NCBI RefSeq assembly: GCF_018991925.1
Contig: NW_024753828.1
Span: 2,218,014-2,282,013 of the forward strand
Direction of reading: 5' to 3'
Length of the DNA: 64,000 bases
DNA from: Homarus americanus
Taxonomy: Eukaryota > Arthropoda > Malacostraca > Decapoda > Nephropidae
Position numbers and translations under genes: made by a program. The notes beneath the pieces were generated by a model that was not told where the DNA came from, searched no databases, and worked only from the letters and a program-made list of their open reading frames with translations. Every line of letters starts with the position of its first letter. The first letter of the stretch is position 1. Positions 1 through 11,699 of the stretch are shown here, piece by piece.

Positions 1-326
1 CCCGCCAGCATAACGTTTACTATTCGTTAGGTGACTGTAAAGTAGCTGCTTTGGCAGTTAACTGTCATCCATGCAGGTAATATGGCCAGTCCAACGTAGT
101 TGTTTATGGATAATGGTAGCTTCGATGCTCCTGCAGTCGGTGTCAGCAAGAATATAGTACTGACATTTGTTCTTGTCTTCCCAGCAAACTCGTAGGCTGT
201 AACCTAGACTACGTTGATGAAAGTTTTCAAGTGCCTTGAAGTGCCTCCAGTATGTGACTCATGTCTCACTGCCATATAGCAGGGTGGGGAGGACCACTGC
301 TCGACATACGTACAACTTTGTAGATA
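1..326 (-). pseudogene. RTE-type LINE, reverse transcriptase C-terminal part (broken, runs off window)
   Basis: The minus strand reads as the end of an RTE-clade reverse transcriptase (the type often annotated 'craniofacial development protein 2-like' in animal genomes). Recognisable blocks are LPTLLYGSET, a histidine/leucine-rich segment, then RWTGHITCMDDS before the window edge. Two in-frame stops (259-261 and 58-60) make it non-functional. It is continuous with the RT fragment at 2775-3130: the two halves join exactly if the 2.4-kb Tigger element between them is removed. Family assignment is by motif reading, not by search. Confidence 0.75.
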
Positions 327-2772
327 CAGTTGTTTCGGTACTATGTCGCTAAACTTTAGATACCAAAAATTCGTTAAATGTCCCGGTGATTCGGTACAAC
401 ATTGTTTAGCGTCGCCACGGACTACTTTTTATGGCGCATCATATGCTCTCATCTGGCCGCACTACGCTCTCTTAGCTCGGCGCGCTGCCCTCACTCTCAG
501 AAAGTCACAGCGTCCCAAAGCAATGGCAAGCTAGTCTTTGTTACGACTTCACATCATTTGTATGTGCTTAAGTGCTTTTGCTCTAAAACTGTACTCTAAC
601 CATTTGAAATGGCTTCCGAGCGCCCATCAAGTGCTACTGATGCTAGTGTCGTGAAGAGGCAACGTAAGACCATTACCCTTGCTACGAAAATGGATGTATT
701 AACCTGATTTGAAAAAGGGGAACGTGCTGTGGACATAGCTGCTGTGCTTGGTCTAACCCCTACAACGGTGCGTACTATCCGGACCAACGCTGACAAGATT
801 AAGGTTAGTGCTGGAAGTGGTACTACTCTCAGTGCAACTAAAACAACTCATACTAGAAGTACTGTGATAGAGAAGGTGGAAAAGATGCTGGCTATGTGGA
901 TGGAGGACCAGAATCAACGCAATGATCCTTGTGAGCCTTTTGGTTATCCAGCATAAGGCCAGATCCTTGTTTGACGACATGAACGAAACCGAGGGAGAAG
1001 GATCAAAGGAAAAGATCTTTATGGCCAGCCGAGGCTGGTTTCAACTATTTAAACGCAGGTATAACTTCCACAACTTAAAGATGACTGGTGAAGCTGCCAG
1101 TTCAGATACGGTTGCTGCAGAGACAGTCCCGCTTGAATTCAAGCAAATTATCCAGGAAGGAAGCTACTCATCGAAGCAAGTCTTCAATGTGGATGAGACT
1201 GATCGCCTTTGGAAGAGAATGCCTGAGAGGACCTATATATCCAAGGAGGAGAAAAGAGCACCAGGTTTTAAAGCGGCAAAAGACCGTTTGAAGCTGCTGC
1301 TTGGCGCGAACGCTGCCGGGGACTTCAACATGAAGTCTATGCTGATGTTGCGCACTGCCAACCCACGGGCCCTGAAAGGTTACTTTAAGGATCATCTTCC
1401 TGTAATCTACAAGGCAAATAAGAAGGCATGGATAACCGGCGGCATATTTAGCCAGTGGTTGCACGTGTACGCCGTCCCTGCAATGAAGGAAAACTGTGCC
1501 AAGGAGAACCTTGACTAAAAAATTCTTCTGATCGTTGACAATGCTCCAGCTCATCCTCCCAATCTCGACGACTTGCATGAGTGTAAAAGTTGTATTCCTG
1601 CCTCCTAACACGACAGCACTGATGCAGCCTATGGACCAAGGCGTCATCGCCGCATTCAAGGCACATTATTTACGCTGTGCCATGGCCCAGCTGCTCAAGG
1701 CTACAGATGGAGAAAATAAACCAACGATCCGAGAATATTGGCGCGGCTTCAACATTCTTCATGCAATTGACAACATTGGCAAGGCATGGGAAGAGGTTTC
1801 AGAAAGTTGCCTGAATGGTGTGTGGCGTAAACTGTGGCCCGAGTGCGTCAACAGTTTTACGGGATTCACGGACTTAGTCCCAGCTGTGAATAGGGATATC
1901 CTCAGCTTGGCTAGACTGGCAGGCTTTGATGAGCTGGAATCAGAGGATATTGAGGACGTCCTGGCATCCTACACAGAAGAGCTCACCAACGAAGATCTGC
2001 AACAACTAACAGAACACAGTCCCGTTGAAGACGACGACGACAAAAAGAACTTCAATGAACGCTAACTTCCATGAGGTAGGCAGATTCGTTGAACATGTTC
2101 CAGCAACCAATGCAAATGCTTCTAGATGACGACCCAAACAGAGAACGTAGCTCACAGGTTCAACACAGCATTGATGACAGTCTTGGTTGTTACACTGAGA
2201 TCTGTAAGGAGAAGAAGAAGAGTAGCACCAAGCAGTCAACACTGGATTCATTTGTTCGTTGCGGGACGACAGAAGCAACCGTCAATGGGCAGTGGAGGAG
2301 CATACCACAGCCGAGGAGCAGCAAACAACAATGGAGGAGGAGCAAACAGCGGCAGAGGAACCCCAGTCAGAACAATAGGAGGAGGAGGCAGGTCTCAGTG
2401 ACTCACCACCCTCCTCCTTTTCACTCCTCCGGCTCCCCACCCTCTTCCTCCACTCTCGCCATACTCCTCCCCTCCCGCCATCTGCCTACTCTGCTTCACT
2501 ACCCACCACACACTCGCTCCCACCTCTGCTAGTGAGTATCAATACAAAGTTAGTACAGTAGTTGTTTATGTATGCACTATTTTCTATAGAAATGTCAATG
2601 ATTTTCTGTATATGTAATGTATTTCATGGGGCAAAGGGAGGCTCAGGAATGTAGCTCCAGTACTTTATCTATTTCTTACGGGGAAAATTTATCCGCTTGA
2701 CGTTGTTTCGTATAACCGTTTCAGGAATGTAACCCTAACGTTAAGCGAGGATTAAATGTAATTTCAACTCCC
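327..2772 (+). mobile_element. Tigger/pogo-family DNA transposon inserted in an RTE LINE
   Basis: A Tc1/mariner-superfamily element of about 2.45 kb, flanked by TA at 325-326 and 2773-2774 (the expected TA target duplication). Its limits were set by the break in the RTE reading frame on the other strand. The ends share only an imperfect inverted repeat (CAGTTG at the left, AGTTGAAAT when the right end is complemented), so the termini have decayed. It carries one recognisable but broken transposase gene. About 240 bases of AT-rich sequence follow the coding region and hold nothing else recognisable. Confidence 0.8.
609..2530 (+). pseudogene. Tigger (TIGD1-like) DDE transposase, multiply frameshifted
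   Basis: The enzyme would cut and paste the element at TA. The N-terminus has a pogo-type helix-turn-helix (DIAAVLGLTPTTVRTI, about 732-780), followed by the CENP-B-like DNA-binding region (LFDDM, RGWFQLFKRRYNFHN). The DDE triad is visible as D in NVDETDRLWKRMP (near 1193), D in IVDNAPAH (near 1540) and D in QPMDQGVI (near 1635). The C-terminal tail (DDSLGCYTEI, STLDSFVR) is typical of TIGD1-like proteins. The gene is dead: TGA at 705-707, a frame change near 930, TAA after ENLD near 1516, a frame change near 1577 and another near 2070. The start was chosen at the ATG followed by a basic region, as is usual in the family. Confidence 0.9.
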
Positions 2773-2774
2773 TA

Positions 2775-3130
2775 CAGCTGAAGTCATGAGTACAGAGTCT
2801 GCCAGAGGCTTGAGATGCACATCTGATCCGATGTTGAATCTCTTCATCGATGTCCCATGGTGGTGGACAGGTGGGAGCCAAGATACCAAAAGTGGGTAAC
2901 ATTAGAGAGGGTAGTACAGTTAAGCTGGATGGATGGTGGAGGTGTGTCTGAACCAGGGGCAGGCTGACAAAGAATCTGAGTCTTCATTACATTCACCTCA
3001 AGGCCGAAGTGTGCATACGCGTCTGCATAGGTGTTCAGGATCTCCTGTAGGTCGCATTCAGTGTGAGCGACAAGGGTGAGGTCGTCTGCATACTGAAGTT
3101 CACAAATGGAATTTGCCGACACCTTTGTTC
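2775..3130 (-). pseudogene. RTE-type LINE, RT catalytic region fragment
   Basis: The minus strand carries the RT active-site box LQYADDLTLVAHTE and the following thumb region (AYAHFGLEVNVMKTQILC, then HFWYLGSHLS), closing with EEIQHRIRCAS before the Tigger insertion. YADD is intact, but the upstream palm and fingers are missing: the reading jumps from the start of the endonuclease straight to the sequence before YADD (see 3130-3213). It continues at 1-326. It is a non-autonomous relic. Confidence 0.85.
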
Positions 3131-3213
3131 TTGCCCACAAGGGCAGTTCTTCTTTCAGGACGCTCATTTGTGCCAGTATCCAGAAGGGTCCTGACATTGC
3201 ATGCAGCGACCAT
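3130..3213 (-). pseudogene. RTE-type LINE, first residues of the apurinic endonuclease domain
   Basis: In a different frame from the adjacent RT fragment, the minus strand gives ACNVRTLLDTG followed by ERPERRTALV, the characteristic first beta-strand region of RTE endonucleases. The normal next block (endonuclease core, then RT fingers and palm) is absent and the RT box begins within about 60 bases. An internal deletion of the middle of the element therefore has its junction at about 3124-3130. Confidence 0.6.
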
Positions 3214-4005
3214 AAGAGGTTGTATAGTTTGTTTTTTGTTTTGGTCTGTGATTATGGTTGTGTTTTCGATCGCATAAGGATGACCTTACTGGGTGCAGTT
3301 GCCAAATCAGGTTGGTTCTTTGGGCAGACTATGTTTAGGGCACCTTTTCTAGCCCCTCCCCCTGTGGGGTGAGAGGTAGGCTCCTCGAAGGGATGCTTAG
3401 TCGCACAGACAGGACTGGATTGCAGTGCTGCCTAGATCCCTGCATAACGACCATCTTATCTGTAGCCATGTGCAGAGTTGTGACTAGAGACTCCCGGCAG
3501 TCATCTCTGCCTGTCCCGTCCCACTCGTCTGTCGCCATAGGACTTTTGGGGGTATAGGGGTTTTGATGATGATGAGAGGTATGATGAGCTGGATGATGGC
3601 TGCGGGTAAGTTGATTTATGTGGTGAGGCAGGAGCGCAGGCTGATCCAGTGGTGCAACGACTGGGGAGAGGGAGAGTTGCAATGGACTGTCGATAGCCCA
3701 GTTTGTTGGGTTTCAGCTTAGTGTGTCCATCATGCATTGCCTTTGTCTGCCGGTGTGTCGTTGGGTTCCCGTGTTGGTCACCTGTACCGCCGTTGGGGGT
3801 CTTGTTGGAGCTCTGTAAGCATGTCTGCCTGATGCAGGGCTCCACTACAGATTTTTCGTTTGGGGATTTCTCCCATAGCCTTATACCTACCAAGGTTAAT
3901 CCATAAGACAGCTGGGCAGTGGTTGGTAGGTACCAGGACGTGTCCACATGCCAGTGGGCCTATGCACCGTCCCTCTGGGACCCTGCTGGTCTAGCCTGGG
4001 CCCAC
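3214..4005 (-). mobile_element. Probable 5' untranslated region of the RTE element
   Basis: This lies immediately upstream (on the minus strand) of the endonuclease start and has no long conserved frame. It is moderately GC-rich and ends abruptly near 4005, where AT-rich flanking DNA begins. The assignment is by position only; it could be a separate repeat abutting the LINE. Confidence 0.45.
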
Positions 4006-6076
4006 AAAGCAAGCAAACATACATGCATGTATTAGCCCCTTAGTCTTTATATAAATGTCAGGGCGGTACATTGGGTTTATATTACCATATCACCCCTTGT
4101 AACTTTCCACTGGCTATAAGGTGACATGGTCATATCACTCGATGGGTCCCTACTCATTAGCATTGTTACTCAACACTTCACACCAACCGGACGTATTTAG
4201 CAGAGCTATTTAACATAGCCTCCGTCCTGCTCTTAACACTCATAGCTACAGTGATAAGTTACGGTGATATACACTTGGAACTGTATCTGAGATAGTTCCT
4301 AAATAAATAGATAACAGACAATTGGGTTTAGCTACTAAAACCCTATAATTATAATATACATGTTCCAGCCTCATTAACCCAGACGGCATCAACGGTTAAA
4401 GGACCTAGAACCATCGCACACACGCACGCACGCACACACACACACACACACACTTTCATTATGTCTGGTTTTATTTATGCCTACTTCACACATGCGTTTT
4501 TGTCCCTTGCAGAAGAAGGCATGTAAATTAACGGTTTATTGAAAAGTTCAGCAGCCCGAAGGCTGAAAATATACATTGGACAGAAAGGACTTATTGCATA
4601 CAAAGACATGGGGTGGGTGGGTTGTTTAACAAACGCTTTCAATACTAAAAGGAGAAGGAACATGAATTGAACTTACAAATTATAATTTAACATTGATGGC
4701 AGGGGCTGGTATCTTGCCCTACTGTGTCATGTAGGTCATGTAGTGCATTAACTCGTCCGTAGGTGTTGATATAAAGGACCTCACGTGGAGATGGAGACAC
4801 TGGTGTTACAGTACCTCACTCTCTGCAGAGTGGTGATGTGTTATCTTGTGATCAGGTGTAGAGTCAACCAATGGTTGTTCCCAGGGTGGACTGATTAACA
4901 CTATACTACCAGTTCAGGGTGCTTATCTCTGGGTAGGGACATAACTGGTGGGTCACAGTTCTTGGTGGTACTGTCTAGTGCTGAATTCAATGGCTTAAAC
5001 AGTGTTCATTACTGTTCAACACTGACCCCACTTCTTTCCGAAATGACATTGTCACTCTTGGCAGGATTATGATGATATCCCGGTGGGGCGGAGGGGTTGA
5101 GAGAAGGACTGGGGCATGGGCCAACATTGGTTGGGGCACCTACTGCAGCAGGAGCAGCACCTGATAGGTCTTGACTCTCCAGTCAACAAGGGCTTGTTTT
5201 TCACGCTTCAGTTAGCTTGCATCTGACAAAAATAATCACAGGAACTTCCAGCCCCTACCATAAATGCACCACAACTGATGCAGGAAAACATACTCATCAT
5301 ATGAGGAATTCTAGAAAGCTTGGCGATTTCACTGATGGGTCGTACATGCGGAAAAAACGCTCGTGAATGAAGAGGGCCTTACATCGGAATATAAGAGCTG
5401 TGGCTAGCCCGCCTAGTTTGAAATATTACAGCAGAGCTTCATAATTTTTAATTTGTGAATAAGTGGGGTATGCTTTGTGAATACTGAATAGGGGTGAAAA
5501 TATCATTGCGGATAAGCGGGTTGTAATGGGTTGGTAAATAGAGAGGTACTGTACATTAAATACAGTACAGCCGGATAGATATACAGTGCACTTCTAAATT
5601 CAACCTTTACAAAACCTTAACTTTACACTGTACAGTAATTTTATATTCTTTGCTGAAGCAACAGCCTCATCACTGAGCTCATGTTAAGTTTGCTCTGTTT
5701 ATCTTATACGAGAGTTAATTTACCTAAAACATAATTAGGGCACTGAAGACATCCAAGTCCATTTTCAATATGTTAAGATGTAAAGGTATTCAGCAGGTCC
5801 AAGCATAACTTTACAATAAGGAAGTCAGGGTTATATATTGCTAAATTTAATGGGTTGGGGAGCTGGGAATTCATGGGTGAGAATGCACCTCATTTTCCTC
5901 ATGTTATTAATTTTCAATTCTGTCAATCTGATAACTGCACCATTCACCATGGGTGTAAATCCCATGGAAATCAAGAGCTAACTATATAGCAGTGTCAACC
6001 TAAATAACATTTATGCTGTAAAGTTCAGCTGGTTATTCAAGTACAGTACAATAGTATATATAACCGTTGTTGAATA
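4006..6076. other. Non-coding interval (probably intron or 3' flank of the liprin-beta gene)
   Basis: AT-rich unique-looking DNA. It holds an AC microsatellite at about 4412-4453 and several TACAGTA/TACTGTA motifs (for example near 5549-5570 and 6044). The only coding-like stretch is the candidate at 5009-5211, listed separately. Confidence 0.5.
5009..5211 (-). CDS. Candidate liprin-beta exon(s), unresolved
   Basis: Two overlapping open readings lie on the minus strand. One (about 5161-5211) gives LKREKQALVDWRVKTYQ, coiled-coil-like. The other (5176 down to a stop at 5009-5011) is Pro/Ala/Ser-rich (SQDLSGAAPAAVGAPTNVG...) and is phase 0, so it could follow the phase-0 donor at 9546. A good acceptor (TTTTTGTCAG) precedes both, but the bases right after it hit stops in all frames, and the closer AG sites are weak. 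It may be a real exon, an alternative end, or chance. Confidence 0.25.
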
Positions 6077-6098
6077 CAGCCCTCCCGACTTACGACCG

Positions 6099-6278
6099 CA
6101 GTACTGTTCCAAGCGTATAGTCATTGGAGTTTGTGTACTAGTATATGTGTGAGATGGTGTAGCCTATGTGTGTTAATTCCTGTTCTGTACATTTCAGGTA
6201 TTGGTGCCTTCTGTATTGAGACAATAAACACCAACAAAATCAAACAGTATATTACTGACCGACGGAGCATACAGTAAA
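6099..6278 (+). repeat. 5' long terminal repeat of Ty3/gypsy element
   Basis: A repeat of about 178 bases that recurs at 8747-8924 with about five differences plus a one-base indel, near 97% identical. It begins around TACTGTTCC and ends ACAGTAAA, so the termini carry a TACTGT/ACAGTA inverted hexamer. AATAAA lies inside (CAATAAACACC). The flanking 5-mer GACCG occurs at 6094-6098 and again at 8925-8929, consistent with a 5-bp target duplication. Exact edges are uncertain by 2-3 bases. Confidence 0.85.
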
Positions 6279-6290
6279 TTGGCGACGAGG
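6279..6290 (+). promoter_or_regulatory. Probable tRNA primer-binding site
   Basis: TTGGCGACGAGG follows the 5' LTR directly, the position of the minus-strand primer site in LTR elements. I did not identify the tRNA. Confidence 0.4.
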
Positions 6291-6316
6291 ATCAAGGACA
6301 TACATCTATTCACAAC

Positions 6317-7324
6317 ATGGCCACTGCTATACCAACACTACAACCTCTAGAGCTAGAGGAGACTGACCTAACACAAGCATGGACTGACTGGATAGAGCAT
6401 GCTGAAGATGCCTTCATTGCATTCAACATAACTGAAGATGCCAAAAGACTAGCACTCATCAGATTCTATGGAGGAAAGAAACTGAAGGAAATCATGAAGA
6501 CATTGCATCCAGCGATACCGACAGACAAAAAAGAACCAACGTACAAAACAATGAGAATAGCACTTGATGAATACTTCAGTGAGAAAACAAACAAAGTATT
6601 TGAACGACACAAGTTCCGGATGCTGGCGCAGGAGGTCGGGGAAAGTACACACAACTACGTAACCCGCCTACGTACACAAGGGGCCAAGTGCAACTTCGAC
6701 AACTACAACCTTGACCAAGCCATCATCGACCAGTTGACGGAGAAATGTACTTCACATAAAATGCGTCGTGCATACCTGAAGGAGACAGACATAACAGTAC
6801 AGAAAGCTCTACAAATCGCTTACACTTATGAATCAACTGAAGCCCAAGCTTGCCAGATGGAACAAGGTGAAGAAGGCACCAATGTGAACAAGGTAAACAC
6901 AAGATACAAACAACAACAGCAGCAGGACTGGGAAAGCACTCGAAGACAACAAAGTAAGGACATGCCACGCAACCCAAAACTGAACTGTCTCGGGTGTAAT
7001 GGTACTGGCCATCGACATGGACAGAGACAGTGTCCTGCATTTAGAAAAAATTGCAACTACTGTGGAATCGTCAACCACTTTGCCACCGCGTGCAGGAAAA
7101 AACATAACCGACAAGAGAGGGTCAGACAACTGATGGAGGACAGTTCGACGGGTAACAACGACAATCAAGTACACCAGGTATCGTCCAAGAGCACAAAAGA
7201 ATCTGACGATGGCCATACCTATGTGTTCAGAGTGACATCAGACGACACTGCAGAGGAAAAGGTGATGATAGAAGACGTACCGGTCAGGATGTTGATTGAC
7301 TCGGGTAAACGTCAATCTAATTGA
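6317..7324 (+). pseudogene. Ty3/gypsy Gag, running into the start of the protease
   Basis: 335 codons from the first ATG after the primer site. The N-terminal half is a capsid-like helical domain. Residues ~225-260 hold two zinc knuckles: one atypical (CLGC with spaced H and C) and one normal CX2CX4HX4C (CNYCGIVNHFATAC). The C-terminus reaches the aspartic protease active site, PVRMLIDSG, then hits a stop after a frame change at about 7305. In the K02A2.6-like branch of Ty3/gypsy, Gag packages the RNA and Pol follows. Gag itself looks intact; the loss of frame just after DSG disables Pol. Confidence 0.85.
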
Positions 7325-7622
7325 CGGGGGCACATTCGAACACATCGTCAAAATACGACCGAACATAGTACTCAAGGAAACGAATATCCAACCTAAAACG
7401 TATGGAAACATTCCCATCCCACTCCGAGGAGAGTTCTTTGCAACACTGTCAAATGGATCGAAGAGAGTCGCACACAAAATCCTGGTAACAACAGCAAAAC
7501 AGGGAGGGAATATTCTGAGTAAGCGGGCCAGCTTGGATCTTGGCCTTCTCAGTATCCACCAGAATAACCGGATTACGACCAGTGAGATGCCTCGACACAA
7601 GAAAAACAAGCCAATCCGGTGA
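7296..7622 (+). pseudogene. Ty3/gypsy protease remainder (frameshifted from Gag)
   Basis: The frame picks up immediately after the DSG motif with VNLIDGGTFEHI and runs through the rest of a retropepsin-like domain, ending with the GGNILSKRASLDLGLL motif typical of K02A2.6-like elements. It ends at 7622 without entering the RT. The RT and RNase H (normally well over 1 kb) are missing, so the junction of a large internal deletion lies at about 7600-7640. Confidence 0.8.
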
Positions 7623-7639
7623 ATATGTCTGAGATGAAG

Positions 7640-8160
7640 GGGCCGGGAGGTAATCCATGTGACATATGGACCTTCCTAGTGGTGACTATGTACTGGAAAT
7701 CATCGATGCAGGATCCCGGTGCCAGAAGCCTTGTGGTCAAACTATCAACACGATACTCATATTTACCTCTGATCAAGGATGCATCACTACACACGGCATC
7801 CCAGCGGTCATCGTGGTCAGATAACGGACCACAGTTCAGAGCCAAGGAGTTTGCACAGTTCTGTGAAGAATGGGGAATAAAACACCACAAAGTGACATCA
7901 TATCATCCCCAAGCAAATGGGGAAATCGAGTGGTTCGCGACCATGTTGAAAGCAATCCGAGCAATGCATACTGAGGGGAAAGATTGAGACGGCACTCGGT
8001 AAATTCTTGATGCACTACAGGAACACTCCACACTCGAGACGGAGAGCGCCAGCCAAACTCCTCAAGGAAGGAACATCAAGGTGAAATCCCCAAGTGAGTC
8101 ATGACTTAGAAGACACAGAAGTGACATGTTGGGATGTGGCACCCAAGAGAGATAAAGAGA
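7640..8160 (+). pseudogene. Ty3/gypsy integrase core fragment
   Basis: Pieces of a DDE integrase core appear in changing frames: D in CDIW (7661), then PSGDYVLEIID in the next frame, THGIPAVIV, then SDNGPQF and HHKVTSYHPQANGEIEW carrying the second D and the E. Further on, YRNTPHS and PAKLL are typical of the C-terminal side. Frameshifts near 7670 and 7815 and a stop after HTEGKD at 7985 break it. It follows the protease directly because RT and RNase H have been deleted. Confidence 0.8.
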
Positions 8161-8746
8161 AAAGGAGAAACTGAAACCCCGGACCGAATAAGTCCAAACT
8201 AGCGAATTGAGACCAACTGATCAAGTGTCCTGAAACAAACCAAGAAAGACAAGCTCTCAACTAATTATGATCCTAAACCGTGGACGGTAAGTGAAAGGCG
8301 AGGCATCAGCTATTCCTACAGCGAGGACCCAAGAAGATACGCAGCACATCCCAGATGAGAAGAGTTCCAGGAGATGCCTAGGAGAAATGACGGCAGCGAG
8401 ACAGTGACACAGACGGAAGCCACAAAACGGCCGAGAGAACTGACAACACCCATCGAAACCGAAAACAACTCGCTGCCAACACGCCAAGGACAAGGACGGA
8501 CGAGTCCAGGCAGGACGGGAACAGCGAGGAGGAACCATCCTGCTAGACGCACCACGTCGGACTATAGTAAAACCAAGAAATACCAGGATGGAGCTGAAGA
8601 CTGAACGGATGGAAGTGAAAGTTTGAACGGATGAAGTTGATGACCCTAAATGGATGGAGAGACGTGACTTAATATAAACCTGGCCGCTCATGGAACTAAA
8701 GAGAACGGCAATACAGAACGGTCATCATGAATAAAGGGAGGGAAGA
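8161..8746 (+). mobile_element. Pol tail and 3' untranslated part of the LTR element, with polypurine tract
   Basis: Mostly non-conserved. An Arg/Thr-rich stretch around 8480-8600 resembles the basic tail at the end of gypsy Pol. A polypurine run (AAAGGGAGGGAAG, 8733-8745) sits right before the 3' LTR, where plus-strand priming is expected. Confidence 0.6.
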
Positions 8747-8924
8747 TGTACTGTTCCAAGTGTATAGTCATTGGAGTTTGTGTGCTAGTATATGTGTGAG
8801 ATGGTGTAGCCTATGTGTAGCATTCCTGTTCTGTACATTTCAGGTATTGGTGCCTTCTGTATTGAGACAATAAACACCAACAAAATCAAATAGTATATTA
8901 CTGACCGACGGTGCATACAGTAAA
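8747..8924 (+). repeat. 3' long terminal repeat of Ty3/gypsy element
   Basis: Partner of the repeat at 6099-6278; it has the same internal AATAAA and the same ACAGTAAA end. It is followed by GACCG, the presumed target duplication, and then by the rest of the host MITE. Confidence 0.85.
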
Positions 8925-9203
8925 GACCGACTCAACTTACGACCACCTGCACTTACGACCTGCCTCAGTCGTACCAAAATTTGGTCAAATTACGCATTTT
9001 CGAGTCCCAAAGTCAGTACACAGACAAAATTTTCGTTTGTAATTCACTTTAAAATGGCTGGCAAGCTTAAGAGTGAGTGTTGTGTGGTGCTGAGAAGAAA
9101 AAGAAACACCCATTTTAGATTTTCTATGTATTATTTAAGCATTTCCGACTTAATGACCTGGATATCCTTCCCTAGCCCCGTCATAAGTCGGGGAGGAGCT
9201 GTA

Positions 9204-9546
9204 ATTAATAATAAATTGCAAAAATAAGTCTTTTCTTTCCACTTTTGTCATACAGTACTGCATCATGATAAACCTAAAGTTTTCATTGTGAGCTTTGGTA
9301 ATGATACTCTAATTCATGCCAAAATTTTTCTTATAAGTACAGGAACTTAATTAAATTTGTGATCTTTTTAAAATCACACACTTCAATGAGAAAGTACAGC
9401 ACTGAGAATCATTTGTTTCTGACCAATCCAGACAACTATGGGTTTAAACCTCATTTTCTGGTACAAATTGAACATACTTAAGCAAACAAAATCAGTCCAA
9501 AATATCAATTCTTTGTATTAATGGGCTATGTACATGTGCATCTTAC
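9204..9546. other. Intron, nothing recognised
   Basis: AT-rich unique DNA downstream (in gene sense) of the exon at 9547-9705. Confidence 0.5.
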
Positions 9547-9705
9547 CCTTGGAGGCATGAACTTAGCTTCATGCGGGGATACTGGTGATGAAGCAGGTGT
9601 AGCAGTGATGGGTTGAGTGGGGGACTTGTTGGGTGAGGAGGCTGGGATAGTGGACAGGGTAGAGATGCTACTTGGTGAGGAGTAGTTGGTCAGCTGGGCT
9701 GCAAG
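9547..9705 (-). CDS. Liprin-beta gene, Ser/Thr/Pro-rich exon (inferred)
   Basis: A 159-bp open segment, 53 codons, phase 0 at both ends. The acceptor reads TATATTCAG before CTTGCAGCC and the donor is CCAAGG followed by GTAAGA. It encodes LAAQLTNYSSPSSISTLS and on through a Ser/Thr/Pro-rich linker, ending HEAKFMPPR. The preceding exon (12441-12599) ends in phase 0 with KAQ, so they join without a frame break. Such linkers separate the coiled coil from the SAM domains in liprins, so the position fits, though the sequence itself is not diagnostic. The next exon was not found to the left. Confidence 0.7.
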
Positions 9706-10109
9706 CTGAATATACATCTAATATTAGTAGTATGCCAAGGTAAGATATTATTGGTACACTCTTTATGTCAGTGTTAATAATATACCTATTCTTTGCCTTA
9801 TATCCTCTCCCACTTTTATGTGGGCTGGATCAAAGGATACAAAGGCTTCAAAGAAGGAGAATGGCAGGGATGAATGGTCTAAGACTAGAGTAAAATGTGA
9901 CAGGAAAGGACTAAAACAAGTAGAAATAATCTACATACACACACACATATGCCCTCAACTTCTATAGTTAGTAGTCTATACAAAATGAAACTTTAACCTT
10001 CACATTAATTCCCACTGCATTCTAAATTGACACACAAGTCAATAATGTCACTGTACTACCAAAGAATCAGTTTATTAAGCTTTACTAAGTTCCTAGAATG
10101 TTCAATTCC

Positions 10110-10118
<9 letters not shown>
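9706..10118. other. Intron, nothing recognised
   Basis: Unique-looking AT-rich DNA between an exon and a long AT array; a short CA run lies near 9938-9947. Confidence 0.5.
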
Positions 10119-11206
<1,088 letters not shown>

Positions 11207-11208
11207 TA

Positions 11209-11699
11209 GTAAGATTTTTAATGAAAATTTGTTCTAACATTTACATTGAATGATGGGTGGGATGGCATGAGGGAACTAGTGGTGGTGGAGGAAAGGTGGG
11301 GGGTTACTGGGGGACGGAGTCATCTGAATCAAATGACAGAGCAAGTGATGGGGGAGAAGTGGAAGCTTTCAAGATGCCAGATGTTGATGGCTGAGGTTCA
11401 GGTGATGTTACTTTTTTACTTTTTTGTAAGGTAGGAAAGCAAAAAGGTAATGAACTACACTGCCTGGCACAATGAAACTTTTTTTCAAAACCGTGCTATT
11501 TAAAAAAAGCTTTTGTGTTATTTTAAAACTAGGTACTAACTTAATACCAATGTTATTTAAAAAATGTGCTGATTAAATCCATGTAAATCGAGAGGTGACT
11601 GTACTGTACTCACGAGCCCAGTTATGTTGTCCCGTCCTCTTGATCCTCCCTCCCAACTCTCCCCCTGGTACATCACAGCAGATGATGATGAATGAATGA
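11209..11699. other. Intron with remnants of repeat ends
   Basis: A stretch at about 11580-11611 ending CGAGAGGTGACTG then TA looks like a lone Tigger-type terminus. No partner end was identified. The rest is AT-rich and unremarkable. Confidence 0.4.

Larger units (their letters stand above)
6077..9201. mobile_element. Tigger-like MITE, split by an LTR retrotransposon
   Basis: The outer ends form a terminal inverted repeat: CAGCCCTCCCGACTTACGAC at 6077 and its imperfect complement ending CGGGGAGGAGCTG at 9201. TA duplications lie at 6075-6076 and 9202-9203. The motif ACTTACGACC recurs just inside both ends, as in pogo/Tigger termini. Only the first ~22 bases (to 6098) and the last ~275 bases (8925-9201) are the MITE; the rest is the inserted LTR element. 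No transposase is encoded in the remaining part. Confidence 0.75.

Noticed and set aside
343..599. Two short plus-strand frames at the left end of the Tigger element
   Set aside because: They lie in the element's terminal region upstream of the transposase and show no conserved sequence.
4481..4663. Hydrophobic minus-strand frame as a small membrane protein
   Set aside because: AT-rich, no splice or promoter context, no recognisable family.
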